From Candidatus Kuenenia stuttgartensis (GTDB lineage: Bacteria > Planctomycetota > Planctomycetia > Planctomycetales > Planctomycetaceae), in NCBI GenBank assembly GCA_945904015.1, contig CAMDPK010000006.1, positions 19,786-83,785 of the forward strand: DNA of 64,000 bases, given 5' to 3'. Both the position numbers and the translations under genes were made by a program. Below, in pieces: positions 8,490 to 18,183 of this stretch. Positions within the stretch are counted from its first letter, which is position 1. Each line of letters begins with the position of its first letter. The notes below the pieces were generated by a model that saw nothing but the letters and a program-made list of their open reading frames with translations, was not told the origin of the DNA and did not search any database.

Positions 8490-9512
8490 ATGTCGAAGAC
8501 CACTGGCAACGAACGCATGGACGACGCCGACCTGCGTGCGGCCGAGGAATTGACGGCCGCGTACCACAAAATGACTCGCGAATTGGAGCGGGTCATTATC
8601 GGCCAAAGCGACGTGCTCAAGCAGATTCTGATCGCGTTGTTTTCTCGCGGACACTGCTTGCTGGAAGGGGTGCCGGGGCTGGCGAAGACGCTGATGGTTT
8701 CGACCGTCGCCGATCTGCTGTCGCTGAAGTTCAGCCGCATCCAGTTCACGCCCGACTTGATGCCCTCGGACATCACCGGCACCGAAATCCTGGAGACCGA
8801 AGAAGGGACCGGGCATCGTCGGATGAAATTCGTGAAGGGGCCGATCTTCGGCAACATTCTGCTCGGCGACGAAATCAACCGCACGCCGCCCAAGACGCAG
8901 GCCGCGCTGCTGCAAGCGATGCAGGAATACAAGGTCACGATCGCCGGTCAAGACTTTCCGCTCGAACGGCCGTTCCTGGTGCTCGGTACGCAGAACCCGA
9001 TCGAACAGGAAGGGACGTACCCGTTGCCCGAAGCGCAGCTCGATCGTTTCATGTTCCGCATCTTTGTCGATTACCCCAAGTACGAAGACGAATTGAAAGT
9101 CGCCGAGACGACGACGTCGGGAGAACTTCCCAAGCTGCAACCGATTCTTGATCGCAACGAAATCGTGCGGCTGCAACAAGTCGTCTTGAAAGTGCTGGTC
9201 GGCAAATCCGTCTCGGCCTACGCCGTGCAGTTGGTCCGAGCGACTCGGCCGAAAACCGACGAGGCTCCCGACTTCGTCAAGAAGTATCTCACCTGGGGAG
9301 CCGGTACTCGCGCGTGCATGGCGCTCCTGCTGGCCGCGAAGTCTCACGCACTGCTCGACGGCCGAGTCCATGTCTCCGGTGACGACATCCGCGCGATCGC
9401 GAAGCCCGTGCTCCGCCATCGGCTCGTCACCAGCTTCGCCGCCGAAAGTGACGGCATCACGACCGATCACATCGTCGAGAAACTATTCGAGGTCATCCGC
9501 GAGCCGGAGTAA
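8490..9512 (+). CDS. MoxR-family AAA+ ATPase
   Basis: About 340 residues. Walker A is GVPGLAKT at residues 60-67, Walker B is ILLGDEINR, and the typical MoxR strings MPSDITGTEIL, TQAALLQAMQE and LGTQNPIEQEGTYPLPEAQLDRF are all present. The C-terminal lid includes HALLDGRVHVSGDDIRA. MoxR ATPases act as cytoplasmic chaperones that help assemble or activate partner complexes, usually together with DUF58/von Willebrand-type proteins. The next gene, 6 bases downstream, is such a DUF58 protein, so they are very probably co-expressed partners. Confidence 0.92.
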   Translation: MSKTTGNERMDDADLRAAEELTAAYHKMTRELERVIIGQSDVLKQILIALFSRGHCLLEGVPGLAKTLMVSTVADLLSLKFSRIQFTPDLMPSDITGTEILETEEGTGHRRMKFVKGPIFGNILLGDEINRTPPKTQAALLQAMQEYKVTIAGQDFPLERPFLVLGTQNPIEQEGTYPLPEAQLDRFMFRIFVDYPKYEDELKVAETTTSGELPKLQPILDRNEIVRLQQVVLKVLVGKSVSAYAVQLVRATRPKTDEAPDFVKKYLTWGAGTRACMALLLAAKSHALLDGRVHVSGDDIRAIAKPVLRHRLVTSFAAESDGITTDHIVEKLFEVIREPE

Positions 9513-9518
9513 GTTTTC

Positions 9519-10418
9519 ATGTCCTACCTCGATCCCGCTGGCCTCGCTCGCATTGGCAATCTCGAACTGATTGCCAAGCAAGTCGTCGAGGGGTTTCTGA
9601 CCGGCAAGCATCGCAGTCCGTATCACGGGTTCTCGGTCGAGTATCTCGATCACCGGTCGTACACGCCGGGGGATGAGATGCGGATGCTCGACTGGAAGGT
9701 GCTCGCGCGCACGGACAAGTACTACGTCAAGCTGTACGAGGACGAGACGAACCTCCGAGCCACGATCCTGCTGGATTGCTCGAAGTCGATGGACTTCGGC
9801 AAGGGAGGGGAAGCCGGCGATCAAGGACTGAGCAAGCTGCAATGGGGCAGCTATCTGGCGGCGGCGCTCGCGTACTTGCTGATCCGCCAAAACGACGCGG
9901 TCGGACTGATGCTGTTCGACACGAAAGTCCGCACCTACATCCCGCCCAAGGCCCATCCGACGCAGTACCGCCGCATCCTCGACGCGCTTGATGGCGTCGA
10001 ACCGGGAGGCGAGACCGACTGCGGCACCGTCCTGCACGAAGCGGCCGAGCGGATGAAACGGCGCGGCTTGGTCATCGTCATCAGCGACTTGATCGACAAC
10101 GAGGACAACGTCGCCAGCGGCCTGCAACACTTCCGGCACAACAACCACGAAGTGATCGCCTTCCACACGCTCGACGATGCGGAACTCAACTTCCCGTTCG
10201 AGCGGATCACGCGCTTCCAAGACATGGAAGGTGCCGGCCGAGTCGTCGTGAATCCAAACAGCCTGCGGAAGAAATACCTCGAACGAATCAAAGCCTTCAC
10301 GCAGCGACTGGAAGACGACTGCCACGAGCGAAAGATTAGCTACAACCTCGCCAACACCAAAGAGGGCTACTCGAAGTACCTCGCCGCGTACCTCGACAAG
10401 CGGCACCGGCTGGGGTGA
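9519..10418 (+). CDS. DUF58 domain protein (MoxR partner)
   Basis: About 299 residues. The DUF58 core is clear: YHGFSVEYLDHRSYTPGDEM followed by RMLDWKVLARTDKYYVKLYE. The von Willebrand A-like fold shows a MIDAS-type LLDCSKSMDFG near residue 87 and a second acidic motif in VIVISDLIDNEDN. No membrane segments are present, unlike many DUF58 proteins. The start is 6 bases after the moxR stop, indicating coupled expression. The usual downstream BatA/BatB-type genes are absent here; a rhomboid gene follows instead. Confidence 0.88.
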   Translation: MSYLDPAGLARIGNLELIAKQVVEGFLTGKHRSPYHGFSVEYLDHRSYTPGDEMRMLDWKVLARTDKYYVKLYEDETNLRATILLDCSKSMDFGKGGEAGDQGLSKLQWGSYLAAALAYLLIRQNDAVGLMLFDTKVRTYIPPKAHPTQYRRILDALDGVEPGGETDCGTVLHEAAERMKRRGLVIVISDLIDNEDNVASGLQHFRHNNHEVIAFHTLDDAELNFPFERITRFQDMEGAGRVVVNPNSLRKKYLERIKAFTQRLEDDCHERKISYNLANTKEGYSKYLAAYLDKRHRLG

Positions 10419-10457
10419 AAGATTGCATGAAGCTGGCCAATCCAGTCAGGTCCATTG

Positions 10458-11357
10458 ATGTCCGCCGTCGAAACGCAGCCACCTGAATCGAGACCGTGGA
10501 TCACGGGGATCGCCGCTGTGATCTGCGTCGTCATTTTTCTTGGTCTCGCAGCGGAAGGCAGGTACGAATCTTGGGAAACCTTGGCTCGTTGGGGCCACTA
10601 CTCCTCAAATGCGATTTGGAGCGGAGCCTATTGGGCTTTGCTGACGACGACCTTCGTCCACATTGACCTGTTGCATGTCGTGTTCAATGTGTATTGGCTG
10701 TGGGTCTTGGGCAGCCGTTGCGAGCGCGTCGTCGGTTCTGTTCGATTCCTGATTTTTTTCGTCGTGTCCGCGATGGTGAGTTCCGCATTTCAGTTAGCGC
10801 TGTCCGATACGACTGGCATCGGAATGTCCGGCGTCGTGTACGCGATCTTCGGACTGATGTGGTCCTGCCGTTCAACATTCCCACAGTTCCAAGACGTGCT
10901 CACACGGAGGACCATTCAATTGTTCGTGTGGTGGTTCTTTGGCTGCGTCGTCGTCACATATCTCAAAATTTGGGAGGTTGGCAACGCGGCGCACCTTTCG
11001 GGTGCATTGTTCGGTGGTGCAGTCGCAGGATATTTCGTCTTGCGACACCGCCCGCGATTGATGTTGTGCGGGCTCACGACGCTGGTTGTCTTGGCCGCAG
11101 TGCCGCTGGTCTGGTGTCCGTGGTCGCCGACGTGGCTGGCCGAGAAAGCGTTTCAAGCCCATTCGGCCGAGCGGTTGGAAGAGGCCGAACGCTTGTATTC
11201 GACACTCATTCGACGCAATCCACAAAACGCTTGGGCTTACATCAATCGCAGCGCGGTCTATCAAGCTCTCGGCAAGCCAGCGCAAGCGAGCGCGGACTAC
11301 GAGCACGCGATCAAACTGAATCCGGCCTACCTGCAACCCAATGCCAAGAACCCGTAG
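10458..11357 (+). CDS. Rhomboid-family intramembrane serine protease with C-terminal TPR
   Basis: About 299 residues from ATG (a TTG lies one codon earlier). Six or seven hydrophobic segments cover residues ~15-230. Rhomboid hallmarks are visible: H68-x4-H73-x3-N77 in the second segment, the nucleophile in G122-M-S124-G, and the catalytic base in N-A-A-H179-L-S-G. Residues ~235-295 form two TPR units (AERLEEAERLYSTLIRRNPQ and YQALGKPAQASADYEHAIKL). Intact catalytic residues suggest an active membrane protease whose TPR tail recruits substrates or partners. It follows moxR-DUF58 with a 39-base gap and may belong to the same unit. Confidence 0.88.
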   Translation: MSAVETQPPESRPWITGIAAVICVVIFLGLAAEGRYESWETLARWGHYSSNAIWSGAYWALLTTTFVHIDLLHVVFNVYWLWVLGSRCERVVGSVRFLIFFVVSAMVSSAFQLALSDTTGIGMSGVVYAIFGLMWSCRSTFPQFQDVLTRRTIQLFVWWFFGCVVVTYLKIWEVGNAAHLSGALFGGAVAGYFVLRHRPRLMLCGLTTLVVLAAVPLVWCPWSPTWLAEKAFQAHSAERLEEAERLYSTLIRRNPQNAWAYINRSAVYQALGKPAQASADYEHAIKLNPAYLQPNAKNP

Positions 11358-11386
11358 CCTGATTTGTGACGGCTCAGCGTACCTCG

Positions 11387-12079
11387 TCACGACTGCCAGC
11401 GGACGTACTTCAACAGGTCCAGACTGGAGAGTTCTTCTTCCAGTTCTTCCGGCGTCGCGTTTCTCATCGTGCGAGCCACTTCGTCGATCAGCAGCTCGCC
11501 GAACTTTCGCCGGGCGCGGCTGAGCTGTTTGCGGAATGCCTGAGCGGAGAGGTCTTGCCCCGTAGCGCTGGAAACTCGCACAGCCAGCATCGTTGAATCT
11601 TCGTCGCCATGTTTGACCGAAGTTCGCAGGACGGTGTGGAACAGGTTGCCGCCGTTGCGTAGCTCGTGATTACGCAGAGCCAACCAAGCGTCTTTCATCA
11701 CGCACTCGCGCCAGGAACGGTCCCACGCGCGATCTGCAATCTGAGCGGCCGGTATCGACGACAGGTCGGCGACGGTCACTGGTCGGCGGCTTTTTTTGCG
11801 GAAGTACGCCAAGGCGGCGTTGCGCACGACGGTCATCAAGTAGTACCGAAATTTGCCGCGTCGCCCCATGCCGTCGGGAAAGCCTCGTTCAACCACTTGC
11901 AGCAGCAGGTCTTGCTCAACTTCGTCAGCGTCGTGCTCGTTGGAAATCAAAGCTTGCAGGTAGGCTCGAATCGCCGTGCCGTAGCGTTTCACGAACTTCG
12001 ACGGATCCGCCAGGATCGACGTGTTGGTCGTGATCGCGTGAAAATTTCGCTGCAAACCGGGGCTAACGATCGACGTCAT
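11387..12079 (-). CDS. RNA polymerase sigma factor, ECF-like
   Basis: About 230 residues. The sigma-2 region is visible in AYLQALISNEHDADEVEQDLLLQVVERG and KFRYYLMTVVRNAALAYFRKKSR, which cover regions 2.1-2.4. The C-terminal part, SSATGQDLSAQAFRKQLSRARRKFGELL, fits the helix-turn-helix of region 4. The spacing between the two domains is longer than in classic ECF factors, as in some planctomycete-specific groups. No anti-sigma gene is adjacent; the neighbouring minus-strand gene upstream is a membrane protein of unknown function (12172-13032). Confidence 0.75.
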   Translation of the reverse strand: MTSIVSPGLQRNFHAITTNTSILADPSKFVKRYGTAIRAYLQALISNEHDADEVEQDLLLQVVERGFPDGMGRRGKFRYYLMTVVRNAALAYFRKKSRRPVTVADLSSIPAAQIADRAWDRSWRECVMKDAWLALRNHELRNGGNLFHTVLRTSVKHGDEDSTMLAVRVSSATGQDLSAQAFRKQLSRARRKFGELLIDEVARTMRNATPEELEEELSSLDLLKYVRWQS

Positions 12080-12171
12080 GATCCACTTTCATCTGGCCAA
12101 GCGAGAGTGCACCGACACAAACAGTCCGCAGCGGCCGTTTTGTGACACATGACGGTAATTTTTGGCCGGAC

Positions 12172-13032
12172 TTACGCGGCTTCAGAGGCCGTCGATTCGC
12201 AAGTCGCGGAGTACGACAATTCGATCTCGGCCGGCTCGTCGCTCGATTCTCGTTTCAAATCGACTCGCATGCCGTAGGCATACACGACCGACAGCTTCCA
12301 GCGAGCCGGATCGTCGCCAACGGTTTCGCATTCGACTTGCGGCACGGCGGCGAATGGCGGGCTGAACGGGACGTGGACCGAGGCCGCTCGTTGGCCAGGT
12401 GCGAAGGAGACGTGAATCGACCCCTCGATCTGCTCCGCTCCATCGGACAGCAATTGCCGAGTCATCCACTGAGTCGTCGATTCGTCGGGACGCTCGTCGG
12501 TGACCGGGTCGAAAACGGACAAGTCAGACGGTGCCGCTGACGTAGCCCGGACGCCTACGTCCGGGTCCGCCGAAGGCGTCCGATCTACGGCCGCAGACAA
12601 GTGACCGACCTCGCCAGCACGACGCGCGAGCGAGTGAACTTCCGCTGCAACCCCTCGCTCGCGCGTCGGGCTGGTTGAAACACTCAATGCCAAGGCGGCG
12701 GCCGACAACGCCGCGATCCCAAACAGCCAGCCGCGTGCGAGCGGCGAATCAGTCGGCAGCAGAGCGACACCGCTCAGCCAGGTCGGCAGCCAAGACACAA
12801 CCGCTGCGATTTGTTCGGTGCGAAGCGATCTGCCGACGGCTTGTTGCTGAAACGAGGCCCAGCCGAAGCCGCTCAACAACGTCGTCAGTGAGCTGATCAG
12901 AACGCAGGGCCATGCGGATGCGATGCCGTCAATTCCTCCCGCCACTCGACGCGACAGCAGCAAGACCGTGACGACGATCAGGCTGCTCCAAATCAAGACG
13001 GCGGCTTGGCGATTCCGTTCGACAGTCGTCAT
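12172..13032 (-). CDS. Membrane protein of unknown function with in-frame repeat insertions
   Basis: About 286 residues from the ATG before TTVERNRQAAVLIW. The N-terminal ~135 residues carry three or four membrane segments (AAVLIWSSLIVVTVLLL, ACVLISSLTTLL-like, WLFGIAALSAAALALSV). The C-terminal ~110 residues, from QWMTRQLLSDGAEQIEGSIH, form a beta-rich domain (HVSFAPGQRAASVHVPFSPP) of unknown role. Between the two lies a ~45-residue linker that translates two palindromic repeats (TSPTRERGV, LARRAGEVG, DPDVGVRATS), so this linker was created by repeat insertion. It may be co-transcribed with the sigma gene downstream. Confidence 0.65.
   Translation of the reverse strand: MTTVERNRQAAVLIWSSLIVVTVLLLSRRVAGGIDGIASAWPCVLISSLTTLLSGFGWASFQQQAVGRSLRTEQIAAVVSWLPTWLSGVALLPTDSPLARGWLFGIAALSAAALALSVSTSPTRERGVAAEVHSLARRAGEVGHLSAAVDRTPSADPDVGVRATSAAPSDLSVFDPVTDERPDESTTQWMTRQLLSDGAEQIEGSIHVSFAPGQRAASVHVPFSPPFAAVPQVECETVGDDPARWKLSVVYAYGMRVDLKRESSDEPAEIELSYSATCESTASEAA
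12541..12674. repeat. Two palindromic repeats inside a coding region (families P and E copy 2)
   Basis: At 12541-12590, GTAGCCCGGACGCCTACGTC pairs with a complement ending GGCGTCCGATCTAC. At 12615-12674, CAGCACGACGCGCGAGCGAG pairs with CTCGCTCGCGCGTCGGGCTG. The second element has the same core as the intergenic copy at 5685-5742. Both are read through in frame by the membrane protein at 12172-13032. Confidence 0.8.
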
Positions 13033-13056
13033 GTCAGCGATCCTTCGCTGTGTTCT

Positions 13057-13076
13057 GAGATTTGAAATTTCAAATC

Positions 13077-13078
<2 letters not shown>
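13057..13078. repeat. 22-base perfect palindrome across the metK stop
   Basis: Two 11-base arms (GAGATTTGAAA and TTTCAAATCTC) with no loop, low in G+C, overlapping the end of metK and lying upstream of the membrane protein start. It may be a short relative of the low-G+C repeat family G, a terminator stem or a binding site. Confidence 0.6.
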
Positions 13079-14219
<1,141 letters not shown>

Positions 14220-14367
14220 TTCGCTGTGGTTCCGTCGTTTGTCAGGAAAGAACAGGCCCGTCTTCACGCGAGGCTTCCGAACCTCGACCGGCCAAAGTCG
14301 GGCGGGATTGTAGGCCCGGCGGCGTGATGCCTCAACGCCGGTTGGAAAGCGTTGGCCACGGCATACC

Positions 14368-14456
14368 AACCCGAAGCGTCAGCGAGGGCGAACGCTGCAA
14401 AGTGCCTCCAAATCCACGTCTGCTGGAGCGCTCGCCCTCGCTGACGCTTCGGGTTA
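14368..14456. repeat. Palindromic repeat, family A, copy 2, in a 305-base gap
   Basis: Arms AACCCGAAGCGTCAGCGAGG and its complement CCTCGCTGACGCTTCGGGTT enclose ~30 bases. The gap 14220-14524 separates the divergent metK and amidase genes; apart from a small stem CGAGG/CCTCG near 14270 nothing else was recognised. Confidence 0.85.
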
Positions 14457-14524
14457 GTGTGTCGCCACTCGACGGACTTGAGATTGCACACGGAGTGTGC
14501 CTGCTAGGATTTGGAGAATTCGCG

Positions 14525-15859
14525 ATGCCCTTGTCGCTCATCCCGAAATTCGAGACCACAATTCGCGGCCAATCGCTCGCGATTCAAAGCCACCAGACGA
14601 CCTGCAGCGAACTATTTGAACGCTGCCGTTCGGTCGTTGCGGAACACGAGTTGAAAATCACGGCTTGGATCAACTTCGACGGAGACGTCGTTGAGCAGGC
14701 GGTTGCGGATCGCGACGCCGAGTTGTGGCGAGGCATCTGGCGTGGGCCTCTGCACGGCATTCCGGTTGGTGTGAAGGACATCTACGACGTTGCCGGCTGG
14801 CCGACGCTGGCTGGGATTCCGAATCGCTCGTCGCCGCTGGCCGATGCCGATTCGACGATGGTCCGGCGTCTGCGCTATGCGGGAGCGGTCATCGTGGGCA
14901 AGACGGTGACGACGCCGTATGCCTTCTTCGATCCGCCGCCGACTCGCAATCCGTGGAACCTCGAACGCACGCCGGGCGGATCATCGAGCGGCTCGGCAGC
15001 AGCGGTCGCGAGCGGCATGTGCCTGGGAGCACTTGGCTCGCAGACGGGTGGCTCGATCACTCGGCCGGCCGCGTTCTGTGGCGTCGCGGGGTACAAGCCG
15101 TCCTTCGGATTGCTCAGCCGATGCGGGATGTTTCCGTTCGCGCCGAGTCTCGATCACCCCGGCCCGATGGCGCGCACGGTTGATGATTTGATTTGCCTGA
15201 TGACCGCACTGGCTCCGAAATGGTTGCGAGCCGATTTCTACTCGCTGCTCAGCGAGCCGGTTGTGTTCGACATCGACGAACTGCCGAGATTCGCGGTCCT
15301 TGGTGGAGTGTTCAACGAGAAGACCGAATCCGCGATGCACAACGCACTCGAGGCGACGACGAAACGACTCAGCGTCGCCGGCGCGATGATCTCAGAATCG
15401 GATGCTGCCGAGTTGGAGTTGCCAAATCTTTGGCAGCGTCATCGCTGCGTCATGGCAGTTGAGATCGCTGCCTCTCAGGCCGAGCGGTTGCAGCAGCGGC
15501 CAGAGGAATTCACTCCGGCCGTGCGGTCGTTGATTGAGGAAGGGTTGGCTGCACGCTCGGTCGATTACGCGGTGGCGATTCAGTTTCAACGCTCGCTGCG
15601 ACGCCGCGTGTCTCGTGCGATTGGCGACTCGATCTGGTTGATGCCCGCCTCTCGCGGAGCCGCTCCGACATCGGAGACGACCGGCGATCCCTGCATGAAT
15701 TCACCGTGGAGTTTCATCGGATTCCCGACCATCACGATTCCGATGGCGCTATCGCCAGAAGGGCTGCCGCTCGGATTGCAGTTGGTGGCGGGTCCAGGAC
15801 GCGATCTCGATTTATTCCGCGTGGCGCGGTGGTGCGAGTCTGTTTTGGCTCGTCGGTGA
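14525..15859 (+). CDS. Amidase-signature family hydrolase
   Basis: About 444 residues from an ATG preceded by a GGAG ribosome site. It has the full amidase signature: catalytic Lys84 in PVGVKDIYDV, the cis-Ser in PGGSSSGSAAAVASG (residues ~150-164) and the nucleophile Ser177 in GSQTGGSITRPAAFCG. These enzymes cleave carboxamides in the cytoplasm. It is a lone gene, not next to gatB or gatC, and shorter than GatA, so a free-standing amidase is more likely than the tRNA amidotransferase subunit. The specific substrate cannot be read from the sequence. Confidence 0.88.
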   Translation: MPLSLIPKFETTIRGQSLAIQSHQTTCSELFERCRSVVAEHELKITAWINFDGDVVEQAVADRDAELWRGIWRGPLHGIPVGVKDIYDVAGWPTLAGIPNRSSPLADADSTMVRRLRYAGAVIVGKTVTTPYAFFDPPPTRNPWNLERTPGGSSSGSAAAVASGMCLGALGSQTGGSITRPAAFCGVAGYKPSFGLLSRCGMFPFAPSLDHPGPMARTVDDLICLMTALAPKWLRADFYSLLSEPVVFDIDELPRFAVLGGVFNEKTESAMHNALEATTKRLSVAGAMISESDAAELELPNLWQRHRCVMAVEIAASQAERLQQRPEEFTPAVRSLIEEGLAARSVDYAVAIQFQRSLRRRVSRAIGDSIWLMPASRGAAPTSETTGDPCMNSPWSFIGFPTITIPMALSPEGLPLGLQLVAGPGRDLDLFRVARWCESVLARR

Positions 15860-15883
15860 TGTCGCCACTCAAACACAAAAACA

Positions 15884-15957
15884 GTATCACGGCTGTCGGC
15901 AAACGGCTGTCGGCGTTCGGCCGAATGCCGACAGCCGTTCGCCGACAGCCGTGATAC
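15884..15957. repeat. Long hairpin repeat, family L, copy 1
   Basis: Two 37-base arms with two mismatches and no loop (GTATCACGGCTGTCGGC... and its complement). A related copy is at 35909-36012. It lies between amidase and M20 peptidase genes on the same strand and would form a very stable RNA hairpin. Confidence 0.85.
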
Positions 15958-15983
15958 CATTTTTCCAAATCTGAAAGGCAATC

Positions 15984-17465
15984 ATGCGACTTCATCACGG
16001 CTCATGGGCCACCGACGTTGTTCGTGTTGCGATCGCGGCAATGCTTGTCAGTGCGAACTCCCTGCCGGCGATGACGGCAGAGGAATCGCAGCCGGTGTTA
16101 GAGCGCATCGACGCTCAGCGGCCGAAGTATGTTGAGATCGCTTCAAAGATCTGGCGGTGGGCCGAAGTCGGCTATCGCGAGGTGCAGAGTTCATCGTTGT
16201 TGGCGGATGAACTTGAATCGGCTGGCTTTGAGGTTAAACGCGGAGTCGCTGACATCCCGACCGCGTTCGTGGCCGAATTCGGCAGCGGCAAGCCGGTCAT
16301 CGGCATCCTCGCCGAGTACGACGCTCTGCCAGGCATGGAACAAGAGGCGGTCCCCGCGAAACAGCCGATCAAGTCGAACAAGGCAGGACATGCTTGCGGG
16401 CATCACTTGTTCGGGACGGCTTCGACGTGGGCGGCGATCACAGTCAAAGACGAGATGGTCGCGAAGAACCTGAAGGGGACGCTGCGGCTGTACGGCTGCC
16501 CGGCCGAGGAGGGAGGCAGCGGCAAGGTCTTCATGGTGCGAGCGGGATTGTTCAACGATTGCGATGTCGTGCTGCACTGGCATCCGGGGTCGGAGAATCG
16601 AGCGGGACTCGAAACCAATCTGGCGAACATCAGTGGCAAGTTTCGATTTCGTGGCAAGGCAGCACACGCGGCTGGAGCACCGCATCAGGCGCGATCGGCG
16701 CTCGATGCTGTGATGCTGTTCGCTCACGGAGTCGATCTGCTGCGCGAGCATGTGCCGCAGGAGACTCGGCTGCATTACGTCATCACCAACGGTGGCAACG
16801 CACCGAACATCGTCCCCGACTTCGCCGAGGTTTACATGTATGCTCGGCATCCCGATCCGAAAACGCTCGACGGCATTTGGAGCCGTATCGAAAAGTGCGC
16901 GGAGGGAGGCGCGATCGCGACCGAGACGACACGGTCATTGGAACTCGTCGGCAACACGGCGAACCTGCTGCCGAACGACGCGATCGCAAAGTTGCTCGAT
17001 AAACATTTGCGGGCGATTGGCGGGGTGACCTACACCGCCGAAGAAACCGCTTTCGCCGAAACGCTGCGTCCGAGCTTGCTGCGTCCCGAATTGCCGCCGT
17101 TGACTGAGGCATCCCAAGTGAAGTCTGTCAGCGAGGGCCAACGCTACGGCTCGACCGACGTCGGCGACGTGAGCTGGGCGGTGCCGACCGGTGGCTTCTC
17201 GACCGCGTGCGTTTTCCCTGGAGTGCCAATGCACTCGTGGCAAGCGGTTGCCTGCGGTGGCACGACGGTCGGCCACAAGGGCATGGTGATCGCCGCCAAG
17301 ACATTGACACTGGCAACACTGGAATTGCTGACCAAACCGAACGAGATCGTCGCGGCCAAAGAGAGTTTCGACAAACGCCGCGCCGGCAAGAGCTATCAGA
17401 CTCGCTTTCCGAAAGACCAACGACCCGCTCTCAACTATCGCGACAATGCCGCCGTCGAGCCGTAG
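15984..17465 (+). CDS. Exported M20-family metallopeptidase (amidohydrolase)
   Basis: About 493 residues. An N-terminal signal peptide (VVRVAIAAMLVSANSLPAMTA) indicates export. Residues from ~35 form an M20D-type dizinc hydrolase with [12 protein letters not shown], the metal-binding GHACGHHLFGTAS and the catalytic GCPAEEGGSGK, then a dimerisation domain (GKAAHAAGAPHQARSALDA). The closest general type is AbgB-like aminoacyl or aminobenzoyl-amino acid hydrolases. A paralogue lies at 59509-60984. Oddity: SQVKSVSEGQRYGSTDVG near residue 380 contains a string resembling translated repeat family A, where the paralogue has unrelated sequence. Confidence 0.85.
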   Translation: MRLHHGSWATDVVRVAIAAMLVSANSLPAMTAEESQPVLERIDAQRPKYVEIASKIWRWAEVGYREVQSSSLLADELESAGFEVKRGVADIPTAFVAEFGSGKPVIGILAEYDALPGMEQEAVPAKQPIKSNKAGHACGHHLFGTASTWAAITVKDEMVAKNLKGTLRLYGCPAEEGGSGKVFMVRAGLFNDCDVVLHWHPGSENRAGLETNLANISGKFRFRGKAAHAAGAPHQARSALDAVMLFAHGVDLLREHVPQETRLHYVITNGGNAPNIVPDFAEVYMYARHPDPKTLDGIWSRIEKCAEGGAIATETTRSLELVGNTANLLPNDAIAKLLDKHLRAIGGVTYTAEETAFAETLRPSLLRPELPPLTEASQVKSVSEGQRYGSTDVGDVSWAVPTGGFSTACVFPGVPMHSWQAVACGGTTVGHKGMVIAAKTLTLATLELLTKPNEIVAAKESFDKRRAGKSYQTRFPKDQRPALNYRDNAAVEP

Positions 17466-17493
17466 CGATCACTGCGGAGGTTGTCACTGTTCC

Positions 17494-18162
17494 ATGAATT
17501 ATTTCGCTCATGCTTTGCGATTCCTCAACCGGCCGTACTTCGTGGCCGGGACGGCTGTGCCGGATTGGCTGTCGGTCGCGGATCGGCAGGTGCGTGTGCG
17601 AGCGAAATTGATCGAGCCGCATCTCCTCGGAGACGGCTCACCGCAGTCCGAGGTTGCGGCCGGAGCTTGGCAGCATCTGCACGACGACGGCTGGTTCCAT
17701 TCCACGCGAGCCTTCTTTGAAGTCAGCACGACGCTGGCCGTGAGATTTCGCGAGGTGCTCGGCCCAGACGACAGCCATCGCACGAGCTTTCTCGGCCACA
17801 TCGTCACGGAATTGCTGATCGACGCCGAACTCATCGAACGACATCCCGGCCAGATCGAGCGATATTACGAGGTGCTTCGCGGCATCGAACCGCTCGCCGT
17901 GCAACAGGCGGTCAACGCGATGGTCAAGACTCCGACGGAGAATCTCGTGCCGCTGATTCCGCGATACATTGCCGAACGCTTCCTGCCCGACTACCTCAGC
18001 GACGAGCGATTGTTGCATCGCTTGAACCAAGTGCTGCGGCGGGTCAAACTGCCGCCTCTTCCGGCGGAGGCGGAGAGCGTCTTGAACCGTGCCCGCCCGC
18101 TCATCCGCGACCGGCTGAGCGACCTGCTGCCGGAGGAGCACTTTCACGTCACCGGCATCTAA
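17494..18162 (+). CDS. Conserved-looking protein, weakly like acyl carrier protein phosphodiesterase
   Basis: About 222 residues from an ATG with a GCGGAGG ribosome site 10 bases upstream. The N-terminus MNYFAHALRFLNRPYFVAGT, followed by VPDWL, resembles the start of AcpH-type proteins, which remove the phosphopantetheine arm of acyl carrier protein. A histidine-rich core (HLHDDGWFHSTRAFFE, SFLGHIVTELLIDAELIERH) fits a helical HD-like metal hydrolase. No signal or membrane segment is seen. It is close downstream of the M20 gene. The function is suggested only by this weak resemblance. Confidence 0.6.
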   Translation: MNYFAHALRFLNRPYFVAGTAVPDWLSVADRQVRVRAKLIEPHLLGDGSPQSEVAAGAWQHLHDDGWFHSTRAFFEVSTTLAVRFREVLGPDDSHRTSFLGHIVTELLIDAELIERHPGQIERYYEVLRGIEPLAVQQAVNAMVKTPTENLVPLIPRYIAERFLPDYLSDERLLHRLNQVLRRVKLPPLPAEAESVLNRARPLIRDRLSDLLPEEHFHVTGI

Positions 18163-18183
18163 TCTCACCATCAGAACTTCATC

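Noticed and set aside
8427..9470. 347-residue frame opposite moxR
   Set aside because: MoxR on the plus strand has every family motif; the opposite frame has a composition typical of antisense reading (many Gln, His, Asp, Arg) and no domain.
14220..14323. Possible SAM riboswitch before metK
   Set aside because: Only a single small stem (CGAGG/CCTCG) is seen; the conserved core of known SAM riboswitch classes was not found.
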